Assembly (NCBI RefSeq): GCF_014161445.1
Contig: NZ_JABBXA010000005.1
Location: 1-64,000, forward strand
Reading direction: 5' to 3'
DNA from: Microbispora sp. H13382
Lineage (GTDB): Bacteria > Actinomycetota > Actinomycetes > Streptosporangiales > Streptosporangiaceae
DNA length: 64,000 nt
Below the pieces are notes generated by a model. The model was given only the letters and a program-made list of their open reading frames with translations, ran no database searches and had not been told where the DNA came from. Positions 38,964-48,011 of this stretch are shown in pieces (positions within the stretch are counted from its first letter, which is position 1; each line of letters opens with the position of its first letter). Both the position numbers and the translations under genes were made by a program.

Positions 38964-41900
38964 TCAGTCCGGCGCCGCGGCCTGGATGGGGGTCGCGGTG
39001 CCCGAGACGACGAGCAGGCCGCGCCCGGGAGGCCCGCCGACGGCGCCGCGCGGCAGCCGTACCGCGAACAGGTCCCCGTCGGCCGGGCTCTGCACGTTGA
39101 GCAGCAGGCCGGTCCTGCCCTTGCGCGCCTCCGCCGCGAACCCCCGGTAGGCCGTCGCCAGGTCGCCGGTGGCCCCGGCGATGAGCAGGCCGTGCTCGCC
39201 GTCCCGCCCGGTGCGCAGGATCTCGTCCAGGGCCAGGCCGAGCGCGGAGTCGGGCGAGATGAGCTCCGCGTCGTCCACGGCCACCACGTAGCGCTCGTGC
39301 CCGGCGACCAGCGCGAGCGGGTCGAGCGCGCCGGGCAGGCCGCCGAAGTCGTCCGCGCCGCCCCCGGTCACGCTTCTGGCGTTGCCGTCCAGCACGGCGA
39401 GCACCCCCGGCGCCCCGGCGAGGTCGCGCAGCGGGCTGCGGCGCGGGGTCACGACGAGCACGGGCGTGCCCCGGTCGAGCAGTGAGCGCGCCGCCGTGAC
39501 CAGCGCGGACGACCTTCCCGATCGCGGCGGCCCGGCGATCACCGCGGCCGGGCCCTGGCCCTGCAGGTCCACGCCCATCGGGGCGAGGGCGTCGCCGCCC
39601 GCGCCGAGCAGCGCCCACAGGGCCGAGGGCGGCCGATGCGCGGGCGCCAGGTCGAGCGCCTGCCCCGCCGTGATCCGCATCGGCAGCGCGTCCACCCGCA
39701 GCGGCGGCTCCGACGGCCAGGCCCACTTCCCCGGCAGGTCAGAGCCGCCGAACCGGGCCGCCGCCGTACGGGAGAGCTCCTGCAGGACGGCCACCTGCGC
39801 GGGGCCTGAGGGGTCGTCGCACAGCAGCGCGAGCTGGCTCTCCGCCAGGCCGTGCTCGCCGACGGCGAGGGCCCTGCCGGGGGGCATGGAGCTCGGCAGG
39901 TCGCGCAGGGGCAGCCCGGCGAGCCCGTAGTCGGCGGGGTCGGCGAGTCGCAGCACGAGCCGGTCCTCGAAGACCGTGGAGATCTGCCCGAGCAGGCCCG
40001 ACCGGTCGGCGGTGACCACGGCCCGCAGGCCCACGGCCGGTCCCTCCCGCAGCAGTTGCAGCAGGGCGTCGACCAGCCGCCCGTAGTCGTAGTTCTCGAA
40101 CGCGGCGACGTACCCCTCCCAGCGGTCCACGAGCAGCACCATCCAGGGCAGGGCCCCCACGCCCGTACGGTCGCGGGCGGCCCGCGAGCGGGCGGCGGCA
40201 CGCGCCTCGGCCAGCGAGGCGTACCCGGCCTCGGCCAGCAGGTGCTGACGGCGCCCGACCTCCGCGCGCAGGCGGGTCAGCAGGCGCTCCACCCGGTCGA
40301 GCTGGTCGCGGGTGACCACCGCGCCGCAGTGCGGCAGCGCGACGAGCGGCAGCAGCGCGCCCGACCCGCAGTCGACGGCGTGGACGTGCACGTCCTCGGG
40401 GGAGGCGCCGGCCGCGATCGAGCCCGCGATCGTCCGCAGCGCGCTGGAGCGGCCGCTGCGCGCCCCGCCCGCGATCAGCAGGTGGCCGCCGTGCCGCATG
40501 TCCAGCGCGAGCGGGCGGCGGCCCTGCTCCCAGGGCAGGTCGGTCACGCCGAACGGAAGCGGCGGCACCTCCTCGAACCCCGGCCGGTACGGCGCGGCGC
40601 CCGCGAGCAGGCCCCCCGGGGAGTCCGCGGTCCCGGTGCCGAGGACGACCTGGCCGGGCAGCGGCGGCAGCCACGGGCTCGGCTGACGGGGCATGTCGCT
40701 CCCGGCCTCCCGCAGCGCGTCCACGAGCAGGGCCAGATCGGTGCCGTCCGCGGCCTGGGCGGGCGGGGCGGGCAGCGGGTGTCCGAGCTCCTGCCAGGGC
40801 AGATCGAGCACCCGCACGGTCTCCCCGGCGTCGGCCGCCCCCGCACTCCGCGGTTGGGGTGTGCGGCCGCCGATCCTGGCGGTCTGCACCGCCACGGGCG
40901 CTGCGGAGCCCGCCCGCACGTAGCAGCGGCCCGGCGTCGTGCGTGAGATGTGCGCGGCGTCCGGCACGTCGATGACGTCGCTGGACTCGGTGGCGTCGGT
41001 GACCCGCAGCGCGATCCTGAGCGAGGTGTTGGCCTGGATGTCGGCGGTCACCACGCCGCCGGGCCGCTGGGTGGCGAGGATCAGGTGGATGCCGAGCGAG
41101 CGGCCCCTGCGCGCGATGTCGACCAGCCCCTCGACGAAGTCGGGCAGCTCCGCGACCAGGGCGGCGAACTCGTCGATGATCAGCACGAGCCGGGGCAGCG
41201 GCGGCAGTTCCCTGGTCCCGGCCGCCTCCGGCACCGGCGCGGCGAAGATGCCGCCGCCGCGCGCCCGCAGGACGCCGCCCGCGCCGAGCACCCAGGTGGC
41301 GCCGCGGGCCCGCTGGTAGTCCTCGATGTCCTTGGCCCCCGCGTCCAGCAGCAGGCGTTCCCTGCGCCGGATCTCGGCGGCCAGCGACGACAGGGCTCGC
41401 TGGGTCAGGTGGCCGTCGAGGTCGCTCACCATGCCGACCGTGTGCGGGAGCCGTACGCACTCCTTGAAGGCCGCCCCGCCCTTGTAGTCGATGAGCACGA
41501 ACGTCATCTCGTCCGGCCGGTTGGCTACGGCGAGGGAGCAGATCAGCGTCTGCAGCAGCTCCGACTTGCCCGCGCCGGTCGTGCCCGCGACCAGGGCGTG
41601 CGGCCCGTCTCTGCTCAGGTCCACCTCGAACGGCCCGTCGGGTCCCACGCCGATCAGGGCCCGGGTCGTACGGCCCTGCCGCTCGGCGAGCGCGGCGGGG
41701 TCGAGCGGCGCCTCCAGCAGGTCGAGCAGGCGGACCGCGTCGGGCAGGGCGGCCGAGGGGTCGTCGCGGCTCACGTCGCGCAGCGGGGCCAGCGCGCGGG
41801 CCAGGCGTTCGGCCCAGGACGGCGAGACCTGGTCGGCGCGGATGCCGGTGATCGGGTCGAGCCCGCCGCCGTGGAGGCGTACACCGCCGTCGCGGTCGCA

Positions 41901-43736
41901 GGACACGACCGTCGCGCACTCCTCGGGCAGCAGCCGCTCGTCGTCGTCGATCGCGAGCGTGTAGACCCCGGCACGCGGGCCCTGCCGCAGCACCTGCGGC
42001 ATGCCGGGCAGGCCGCGCAGCACCTGGGCGCCGTCGAGCACGACGAGCACGTCGAAGGGCCGCTCGTCGTAGGTCGCGAAGGCCGGCTCGGCGGGCCGGT
42101 TGCCGCTCGCGCGCCCCAGGTCGTCCCAGCCGGCCGGGCCGCCGGACAGGCGGGCGCCGCGCGGCACCCCCGGGTAGGGCCCCGAGCCGTTCTCGGCGTC
42201 GAGCCGTTCCGTCACCAGGGCGGCGAGCTCGGCGACCCTGCGGGCGGCGGCCTCGGGGTCGGCGCCGACGAGCGCGGCGCAGTCGGACGACAGGGCGCCC
42301 CCGCGGGCGGCGTCCGGGGCGCAGTGCGGCAGCCAGCGCACCCAGCCCCACTGCCCGGCGCCGTCGGCGTTGGCGGACAGCACCACGACGGCCAGGTCGC
42401 GCGGGCTGTGCAGGGCGGCGGCCTGGCCGACGAGCCAGCGGGCGCAGCCGAGCGCCACGTCCCTCGGGCCGGTGAGCCCGGCCACGCCGAGACGCCGCAT
42501 GACCAGCGCGACCGGGACGTCGTGGCAGGGGGGCGGCTCCCGGCGGGGGACGTCCTGGGGCGTGCCGCTCTCGGGCTCGAACTCCAGGTCAGCGGGCAGG
42601 TCGGCCAGTCCCACGCGCAGCCGCAGCGCGTCGCGGTCGTGCACCCGGCGCTCCCAGAGCCGGCGGCGCGGGCCGGTCGCGGTGAGCAGCACCTCGGCCG
42701 GGTCGGGCGCGCCGCCGCGCCTGGCCTCCTCGTCCTGCCGCACCGCGCGGGCCACCTCCTCCTCGAAGGCGGCCAGCCGCTCGCGGTACGCCTTGAGCGC
42801 CCGGCGGTGCTTCTTCCTGCCGTGCCTGCGGTCGCTCACCCACTGGCCGATCATGATGAGCGGCGTCATGAACGCGATCAGCAGGTAGTACCACGTGCCG
42901 GTGGCGGCGGCCATGACCACACCGAGGACGGCGGGCAGCAGCGCGGCCAGCAGCTGCAGCCGCATGCCCTCGCCCCGCTTCGGCTCGGCGGGGACCGTGA
43001 ACCGCCGCTGCCGCTCCGGCCGCTGCAGGCGCGGTGGGCGGTTGTAGGCGAGCCCGCCGTCCGGCAGCGCGTCGAGGTGGGCGTCAGGCGGCAGGACCGG
43101 GCCCAGAGCGAACACGGAGCCGCCGCAGGCCAGCATGCCCGAGGCCGGCCACGGCACCGCCTTCGTGAGGGGCTCGCCCTCCAGCCGGGCCACCGGGTCG
43201 CCGCCGGAGGTCGCGGGTGTCGCGGGCTCCACGGTGGCCGTGCCGGGGGCCAGCCGCACCACCAGCGCGACCGGCGGCATCCGCGGGTCGGGTACGGAGA
43301 TCGCACAGGCGGGGTCGGCGCCGATCGTGTGCGCGCCGAACCCGATCCGGTGGACGGCTCCCGCGCCGGGCCCGCCCACCACGCGCAGCTCGGCCTGCCC
43401 GCCGGGCTCCTCGGTCACCGTCGCCACGGCGGCGTGGCCGTCCACGGAGACCAGGTCGCCATCCCTGAGCAGGCCGAACACGGGCGCGTCCGGGTCGATC
43501 GGCCGGCCGTCGACCCACAGCTTCACCTCGCCCGGGGGCCGCGCCTGCCGGTCCCGGTCCAGGTCGTACGGCGCGCGGGCGTGCGGGAGCCGTACGACGT
43601 TGGCCGGCCGGGCGGTGGCGCCGTCGAGCAGACCGGCGAGCGCCGCGGCGAGGGCGGCGGCAGTGGTGCTCTCGTCGCCCTCGACCAGCACGTCGCGACG
43701 GCCGTCCTCGCCGACCACGGTGAGCGTTATCCGCAT
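38964..43736 (-). CDS. FHA-domain FtsK/SpoIIIE ATPase, EssC/EccC type
   Basis: A 1590-residue membrane ATPase. Residues about 1-110 look ubiquitin-like (LWVDGRPIDPDAPV, GLLRDGDLVSVDG). About 112-215 form a degenerate FHA domain (IGADPACAISVPDPRM lacks the usual Arg and Ser/His). Two membrane helices (about 262-300) precede three FtsK domains. Only the first has a complete Walker A (GTTGAGKS, Lys724) with a Walker B (LVLIIDEF); in the second (GARSGRSS, Arg1096) and third (PPRSGRSS, Arg1408) the lysine is replaced by arginine. The N-terminal FHA plus FtsK order is that of EssC from the Firmicute T7SSb and of related actinomycete proteins. It faces the stand-alone WXG100 gene, probably its substrate, and is divergent from the Tad operon. 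Confidence 0.92.
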   Translation of the reverse strand: MRITLTVVGEDGRRDVLVEGDESTTAAALAAALAGLLDGATARPANVVRLPHARAPYDLDRDRQARPPGEVKLWVDGRPIDPDAPVFGLLRDGDLVSVDGHAAVATVTEEPGGQAELRVVGGPGAGAVHRIGFGAHTIGADPACAISVPDPRMPPVALVVRLAPGTATVEPATPATSGGDPVARLEGEPLTKAVPWPASGMLACGGSVFALGPVLPPDAHLDALPDGGLAYNRPPRLQRPERQRRFTVPAEPKRGEGMRLQLLAALLPAVLGVVMAAATGTWYYLLIAFMTPLIMIGQWVSDRRHGRKKHRRALKAYRERLAAFEEEVARAVRQDEEARRGGAPDPAEVLLTATGPRRRLWERRVHDRDALRLRVGLADLPADLEFEPESGTPQDVPRREPPPCHDVPVALVMRRLGVAGLTGPRDVALGCARWLVGQAAALHSPRDLAVVVLSANADGAGQWGWVRWLPHCAPDAARGGALSSDCAALVGADPEAAARRVAELAALVTERLDAENGSGPYPGVPRGARLSGGPAGWDDLGRASGNRPAEPAFATYDERPFDVLVVLDGAQVLRGLPGMPQVLRQGPRAGVYTLAIDDDERLLPEECATVVSCDRDGGVRLHGGGLDPITGIRADQVSPSWAERLARALAPLRDVSRDDPSAALPDAVRLLDLLEAPLDPAALAERQGRTTRALIGVGPDGPFEVDLSRDGPHALVAGTTGAGKSELLQTLICSLAVANRPDEMTFVLIDYKGGAAFKECVRLPHTVGMVSDLDGHLTQRALSSLAAEIRRRERLLLDAGAKDIEDYQRARGATWVLGAGGVLRARGGGIFAAPVPEAAGTRELPPLPRLVLIIDEFAALVAELPDFVEGLVDIARRGRSLGIHLILATQRPGGVVTADIQANTSLRIALRVTDATESSDVIDVPDAAHISRTTPGRCYVRAGSAAPVAVQTARIGGRTPQPRSAGAADAGETVRVLDLPWQELGHPLPAPPAQAADGTDLALLVDALREAGSDMPRQPSPWLPPLPGQVVLGTGTADSPGGLLAGAAPYRPGFEEVPPLPFGVTDLPWEQGRRPLALDMRHGGHLLIAGGARSGRSSALRTIAGSIAAGASPEDVHVHAVDCGSGALLPLVALPHCGAVVTRDQLDRVERLLTRLRAEVGRRQHLLAEAGYASLAEARAAARSRAARDRTGVGALPWMVLLVDRWEGYVAAFENYDYGRLVDALLQLLREGPAVGLRAVVTADRSGLLGQISTVFEDRLVLRLADPADYGLAGLPLRDLPSSMPPGRALAVGEHGLAESQLALLCDDPSGPAQVAVLQELSRTAAARFGGSDLPGKWAWPSEPPLRVDALPMRITAGQALDLAPAHRPPSALWALLGAGGDALAPMGVDLQGQGPAAVIAGPPRSGRSSALVTAARSLLDRGTPVLVVTPRRSPLRDLAGAPGVLAVLDGNARSVTGGGADDFGGLPGALDPLALVAGHERYVVAVDDAELISPDSALGLALDEILRTGRDGEHGLLIAGATGDLATAYRGFAAEARKGRTGLLLNVQSPADGDLFAVRLPRGAVGGPPGRGLLVVSGTATPIQAAAPD

Positions 43737-44018
43737 GCGCGAACTCCCAGAAGGCGGTTGTACGGCGGCCTCGCGGAAAGCGTTTCATCCCGGCGCGTTC
43801 CCGTGAAGATCTCCGGGTGCGGCCCTGCGGAGACACCGTAGCCGGGCCACCCGCGCTCATCTGGGCATTTTCCGGAATACGTAAAGGTGCCTGTCATGGC
43901 ACACTTCGACGTCACCGCCGGGAGAGTCCTTCCGCGTACGGATCCGCTTGCGTGCCGTCCGCAATAGCACGAACAGTGTGAATGCTGTGACAACTGGGAA
44001 AGAAGTGCATACGTACTA

Positions 44019-44034
44019 TCACGAAATATCGTGA
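44019..44034. promoter_or_regulatory. Palindromic operator candidate TCACGA-AATA-TCGTGA
   Basis: A perfect 6-bp inverted repeat with a 4-base AT centre, about 45 bp upstream of the candidate -35 of the Tad operon. Size and symmetry fit a dimeric repressor or activator site. The factor is unknown. Confidence 0.5.
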
Positions 44035-44075
44035 GAGTAAAGCCTTGTGTCGATATGGCGATAGATCGACTCCCG

Positions 44076-44102
44076 TTGACAGGCGTATTCCTAACGGATA
44101 AG
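44076..44102 (+). promoter_or_regulatory. Candidate promoter of the Tad operon
   Basis: TTGACA at 44076-44081 is a perfect -35 hexamer; GATAAG at 44097-44102 is a weak -10 at 15-base spacing. It points to the SAF-domain gene starting at 44242. Confidence 0.35.
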
Positions 44103-44124
44103 CATGGGTCGCGCATCAGGGCAC

Positions 44125-44149
44125 TTATGGCGGCGCAAGCTGGCCATAA
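44125..44149. promoter_or_regulatory. Inverted repeat TTATGGC-N11-GCCATAA in the Tad leader
   Basis: Perfect 7-bp arms lie about 25-45 bases after the candidate promoter. The repeat could be a repressor site or an RNA hairpin in the untranslated leader. Confidence 0.4.
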
Positions 44150-44241
44150 TGGAGTGAATTCGCAACAAACGGCAAGACCGTAAATAAATTCGAGCGGCCC
44201 GAAAACAGAAGGGCGCCCTCATCCCTGGGAGTCCCCCACCC

Positions 44242-44925
44242 ATGAGGATCAGCGAGAAGACGTCGCAGGACGGCCGGGCACCCGCACGGCCCGGCCTGTC
44301 CGGGCCGGCCGTGCGCAAGCTGCCCGTCCCGCCGAGGGAGCGCAAGCCCGCGCTCGCCGCGCTCGCCGTCCTCCTCATCCTGGGCGGCGCGCTGGCCACC
44401 ACGCTGCTCGTCATGCGCAGCGGCGACCGCGTCTCGGCCGTGCGGATCACCCAGCAGGTGGGGGCCGGGCAGCTCATCCCGCTGTCCGCGATGCAGGAGG
44501 TGCAGATCGCCGACACCGGCGTCGACTACGTCCCCTGGCGGTTCAAGGACCAGGTGGCCACGACGTACGCCCGGGTGACGCTGCTGCCGGGCACACTGCT
44601 CACCGAGCCGATGACCGCCAAGACGACCGACCAGGTCGGACCGGGCAAGGCCAAGGTGGGCCTGTCGCTCAAGGCCGGGCAGATGCCGGCCGACCTGAGG
44701 AGCGGCGACGTCGTCCAGGTGATCTACGTGCCGGCGGCCGGCCGCGGGTCGGCCGCCGCCCAGCAGAAGGTGCTTGCGACCGCCGCCCGCGTCCACGGCG
44801 TGGGTTCCGGGCGCTCGGGCGGCGGGCTGGTCACGGTCGTCGTTGACACGTCGATCGCGCCCGCCGTCGCCCAGTACGCCTCCAGCGGGGAGATCGCCCT
44901 CATCACGCTCCCGGGGGTCAAGTGA
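44242..44925 (+). CDS. SAF-domain Flp pilus assembly protein (CpaB/RcpC-like)
   Basis: A 227-residue protein with a Pro/Arg-rich cytosolic start, one membrane helix (about 37-58, LAALAVLLILGGALATTLLV), then an SAF domain (about 66-135, ITQQVGAGQLIPLSAMQEVQI) and a beta-rich C-terminal half. CpaB/RcpC proteins carry this anchor plus SAF layout and help to assemble or stabilise the Flp pilus at the cell surface. It is the first gene of the Tad operon and ends 1 bp before the TadZ-like gene. Confidence 0.87.
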   Translation: MRISEKTSQDGRAPARPGLSGPAVRKLPVPPRERKPALAALAVLLILGGALATTLLVMRSGDRVSAVRITQQVGAGQLIPLSAMQEVQIADTGVDYVPWRFKDQVATTYARVTLLPGTLLTEPMTAKTTDQVGPGKAKVGLSLKAGQMPADLRSGDVVQVIYVPAAGRGSAAAQQKVLATAARVHGVGSGRSGGGLVTVVVDTSIAPAVAQYASSGEIALITLPGVK

Positions 44926-44926
44926 C

Positions 44927-45730
44927 GTGGCGCTGATCGTGCTCGCCGCCGACAAGGGGGCGCCCGGCGTGACCACCGCGGCGACCGCCCTCGGCGCCGT
45001 GTGGCCACGCCCGGTGCTGCTGGCCGAGTGCGACCCCTCCGGCGGCGACCTCGCCTACCGGCTGCCCGGCGACGACGGGAGCGTGCTCAACCCCGGGCGC
45101 GGCCTGCTCAGCCTCGGCGCGGTCGCGCGGCGCGGGCTCCACGCGGAGCTGATCTACGAGCACACACAGCGGCTCGTCGGCGGCCTCGACGTGCTGGCCG
45201 GCCTGACCAACGGCGAGCAGGCGGCCGGCCTCACCTGGCTGTGGGGCCCGCTCGGCCGGGCGTTCGCCGCCCTGCCGCAGGCCGACGTGCTCGCCGACTG
45301 CGGCCGGCTGGGGCTGCATCCCCAGATCGGCGACCTGGTGGCCGAGGCCGACCAGGTGGTGCTGTTCACCCGGGCCAGCCTCGACCACGTCGCCCACCTG
45401 CGCGAACGGCTGTCGCTCATCGGGCGCAAGGTCGGGGTCGTGGTGATCGCCGACCCCCGGTCGTACCGGTCGTCGCTGGAGGAGATCAGGCGCATCGTCT
45501 CCGGCTGGGACGTCGCCTTCGTCGGCGGCCTCGCGTACGACCCGAAGGGCGCCGAACTGCTGCGCGGGCAGTGGGGCGGGCGGCTCGACCGCAGCCTTCT
45601 GATCCGTACGGCCAGGGAACTGGCCACGCGCCTGGCCGCGCAGCCGGCCGCGGGCGGCGACACGGCGGCGGCGCCGCCCGTCATCAGGACGGCGAACACG
45701 GCGAACAGGGAGCCGGAGGTGCGGTCGTGA
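44927..45730 (+). CDS. TadZ/CpaE-like MinD-family ATPase
   Basis: A 267-residue ParA/MinD-like protein. The deviant P-loop is degenerate (AADKGAPGVTTAATAL at about 7-22, Gly-rich but with altered lysines), and switch-like ECDPSGGDL (about 34-42) follows. An N-terminal receiver domain, found in some CpaE proteins, is absent. Such proteins position the Tad machine at its assembly site. The GTG start lies 1 bp after the SAF gene; the end overlaps the TadA gene by GTGA. The C-terminal 30 residues are Ala/Pro-rich. Confidence 0.85.
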   Translation: MALIVLAADKGAPGVTTAATALGAVWPRPVLLAECDPSGGDLAYRLPGDDGSVLNPGRGLLSLGAVARRGLHAELIYEHTQRLVGGLDVLAGLTNGEQAAGLTWLWGPLGRAFAALPQADVLADCGRLGLHPQIGDLVAEADQVVLFTRASLDHVAHLRERLSLIGRKVGVVVIADPRSYRSSLEEIRRIVSGWDVAFVGGLAYDPKGAELLRGQWGGRLDRSLLIRTARELATRLAAQPAAGGDTAAAPPVIRTANTANREPEVRS

Positions 45731-47046
45731 ACTCCCAGCGGCGGCCGATCGACCACGGTCTGGTGAAGCGGTTCCGGCAGGAGGTCGGCGACCGGCTGGC
45801 GCACCAGCGGCGGCTCGACCAGGCGAGCGGCGTGCCGCCGATGTCGGGGGAGGACGAGCGGCAGTTCGCCCGGGCCCTGATCGCGCAGGTGCTGGAGGAG
45901 CACGCGCGGAGCGAGATCGGCGTCGGCCGCACCCCGCCCACGGCCGAGGAGGAGGAGGCGCTGGCGGCGGGCATCCACGCCGCGCTGTTCGGCGTCGGCC
46001 GCCTGCAGCCGCTGCTCGACGACCCCGAGGTCGAGAACATCGACATCAACGGCTGCGACCGGGTCTTCGTCGGTTACGCCGACGGCCAGGAGCTCATGCA
46101 CGACCCCGTCGCGGAGACCGACGAGGAGCTCGTCGAGCTGATCCAGATCCTCGCGGCGTACTCGGGCCTGTCGTCGCGGCCCTTCGACACCGCCAACCCG
46201 CAGCTCGACCTGCGCCTGCCGGACGGCTCCCGCCTGTCGGCCGTCATGGACGTCACCGTGCGGCCGGCGCTGTCGATCCGCCGCGCCCGCCTCGGCAAGG
46301 TGTTCCTCAGCGACCTCGTCGGGAACGGCACGCTCACCCCCGAGCTGGGCCGGTTCCTCACGGCCGCGGTGGCCGCGCGGAAGAACATCATGATCGCGGG
46401 ATCGACGAACGCGGGGAAGACCACGCTGCTGCGGGCCCTGGCCAACGAGATCCCGACACACGAGCGGCTGATCACGGTGGAGCGCGCGCTGGAGCTGGGG
46501 CTCGACCAGTTCCCCGAGCTGCACCCCAACGTCGTCGCCTTCGAGCACCGCCTGCCCAACTCCGAGGGACAGGGCGAGATCACGATGGCCGAGCTGGTCC
46601 GGCGGTCGCTGCGCATGAACCCCTCGCGGGTGATCGTCGGCGAGGTGCTGGGCGACGAGATCGTCACGATGCTCAACGCGATGACCCAGGGCAACGACGG
46701 GTCGCTGTCGACGATCCACGCCAACTCCAGCATGGAGGTGTTCAACCGCATCGCGACGTACGCGCTGCAGGCCGAGGAACGGCTGCCGATCGAGGCCACC
46801 CACATGCTCATCGCCGGGGCCATCGACTTCGTGGTGTTCATCGAGAAGCGCAACGACTACCACCGGGGAGGCACCCTGCGCCGCTACGTGTCCAGCGTCC
46901 GGGAGGTCACGGGCTGCGACGGGCGCGTGCTGTCCTCGGAGGTGTTCGCCATGGCGGGCGACCACCTGATGCCGCACGCCCCGATCTCCTGCGCGGACGA
47001 ACTGGCCGCCCACGGGTACGACCCGGCGCGGGGAGCGTGGCGATGA
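45727..47046 (+). CDS. tadA: Tad pilus assembly ATPase TadA/CpaF
   Basis: A 439-residue secretion ATPase of the VirB11/GspE class that powers Flp pilus polymerisation at the cytosolic face of the membrane. Visible motifs: Walker A GSTNAGKT (225-232, Lys231), the Asp box around VERALELGLD (251-260), Walker B RVIVGEVLGDE and the His box LSTIHANS. The N-terminal domain (about 75-215) includes NIDINGCDRVFVGY, typical of CpaF. GTG start overlaps the previous stop (GTGA); the stop overlaps tadB (ATGA). The P-loop variant STNAG instead of the more common GTGSG is a small oddity seen in actinobacterial copies. Confidence 0.95.
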   Translation: MNSQRRPIDHGLVKRFRQEVGDRLAHQRRLDQASGVPPMSGEDERQFARALIAQVLEEHARSEIGVGRTPPTAEEEEALAAGIHAALFGVGRLQPLLDDPEVENIDINGCDRVFVGYADGQELMHDPVAETDEELVELIQILAAYSGLSSRPFDTANPQLDLRLPDGSRLSAVMDVTVRPALSIRRARLGKVFLSDLVGNGTLTPELGRFLTAAVAARKNIMIAGSTNAGKTTLLRALANEIPTHERLITVERALELGLDQFPELHPNVVAFEHRLPNSEGQGEITMAELVRRSLRMNPSRVIVGEVLGDEIVTMLNAMTQGNDGSLSTIHANSSMEVFNRIATYALQAEERLPIEATHMLIAGAIDFVVFIEKRNDYHRGGTLRRYVSSVREVTGCDGRVLSSEVFAMAGDHLMPHAPISCADELAAHGYDPARGAWR

Positions 47047-48011
47047 GCGGCCTGCTGCCTCCCGGCGTCCTCGACCCCCTGGTGCTGCTGGCCGGCGCCG
47101 CGGCGGGCGGCGGGCTCTTCCTGCTCGCCCTGGCGCTGTACGGCCTGCGCCCCCGGCCGGCCGGTCCCGACGGCAGGGCCGAGCGGATGCGCCTGCTGCG
47201 CGCCCTGTCCACGCGCTCGGCGATCGCGGCGGTCACCGGTGTCGTGGTGCTGGTGGTGACCGGCTGGCCGGTCATCGCGGCGGGAGCCGTACTGCTGGTC
47301 CTCGCCTGGCGGGGCTTCACCGGCGGCGCGGCGGAGGAGCGGGCCGCCATGCGGCGCCTGGAGGGCCTGGCGGCGTGGACGGAGTCGCTGCGCGACACGA
47401 TCGCCGGCGCGGCCGGGCTCGAACAGGCCATCCCCTCGTCGATCCGGGCCGCGGCCCCCACGCTGCGACCACACCTGCGGGCCCTGGTCGACCGGCTGCA
47501 CACGCGGATGCCGCTCGCCGACGCGCTGCGGATGTTCGCCGACGAGCTGGACGACCCCTCGGCCGACCTCGTGGTGGCGGCGCTGATCCTCAACTCGCGG
47601 CTGCGCGGGCCCGGTCTGCGCGACGTGCTTTCGGCCCTGGCGGTCTCCGCGCGCGAGGAGCTGGACATGCGCCGGCGCGTGGAGGCCGAGCGCAGGTCCA
47701 CCCGCAAGAGCGTGCAGATCGTGGTCGGCACCGCCCTCGCCTTCGCCGCCGCGCTGGTCGTCTTCAACCGCTCGTACGTCGAGGAGTACAACTCCGTGCT
47801 CGGCCAGGCCGTGCTGGTCGTGGTGGCGGGCCTGTTCGGCGCCGGATTCGCCTGGATGCGGCGGCTCGCCCGGTTCGACAAGCCGGCCCGGATCCTGGCC
47901 CCCTACCACCGCCCCCCACCCCCCGCCAAAGACAAGGACGTGATCGTGCATCCGCCGTCCACCGGGCGCGATGCCATCCGTGATCTCGCGGACGGACGGA
48001 GGGCGCCGTGA
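47043..48011 (+). CDS. tadB: Tad inner-membrane protein TadB (type II secretion F family)
   Basis: A 322-residue membrane protein. Two N-terminal helices (about 10-30 and 58-90), a cytosolic GspF-like helical domain (about 105-225, LEGLAAWTESLRDTIAGAAGLEQA) and two C-terminal helices (about 228-280) match TadB. It forms the membrane platform on which TadA acts. ATG at 47043 overlaps the tadA stop; a GTG two codons earlier is an alternative. The stop overlaps tadC as GTGA. Confidence 0.92.
   Translation: MSGLLPPGVLDPLVLLAGAAAGGGLFLLALALYGLRPRPAGPDGRAERMRLLRALSTRSAIAAVTGVVVLVVTGWPVIAAGAVLLVLAWRGFTGGAAEERAAMRRLEGLAAWTESLRDTIAGAAGLEQAIPSSIRAAAPTLRPHLRALVDRLHTRMPLADALRMFADELDDPSADLVVAALILNSRLRGPGLRDVLSALAVSAREELDMRRRVEAERRSTRKSVQIVVGTALAFAAALVVFNRSYVEEYNSVLGQAVLVVVAGLFGAGFAWMRRLARFDKPARILAPYHRPPPPAKDKDVIVHPPSTGRDAIRDLADGRRAP

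Larger units (their letters stand above)
43737..44241. other. 505-bp divergent region between the FHA-FtsK gene and the Tad operon
   Basis: No gene is seen. The right half is clearly AT-rich for this genome and holds a candidate promoter (44076-44102) and two inverted repeats (44019-44034 and 44125-44149), listed separately. The left part includes GGGAG before the FtsK ATPase start. No riboswitch fold was recognised, though the Tad leader would be about 140 bases long. Confidence 0.55.
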
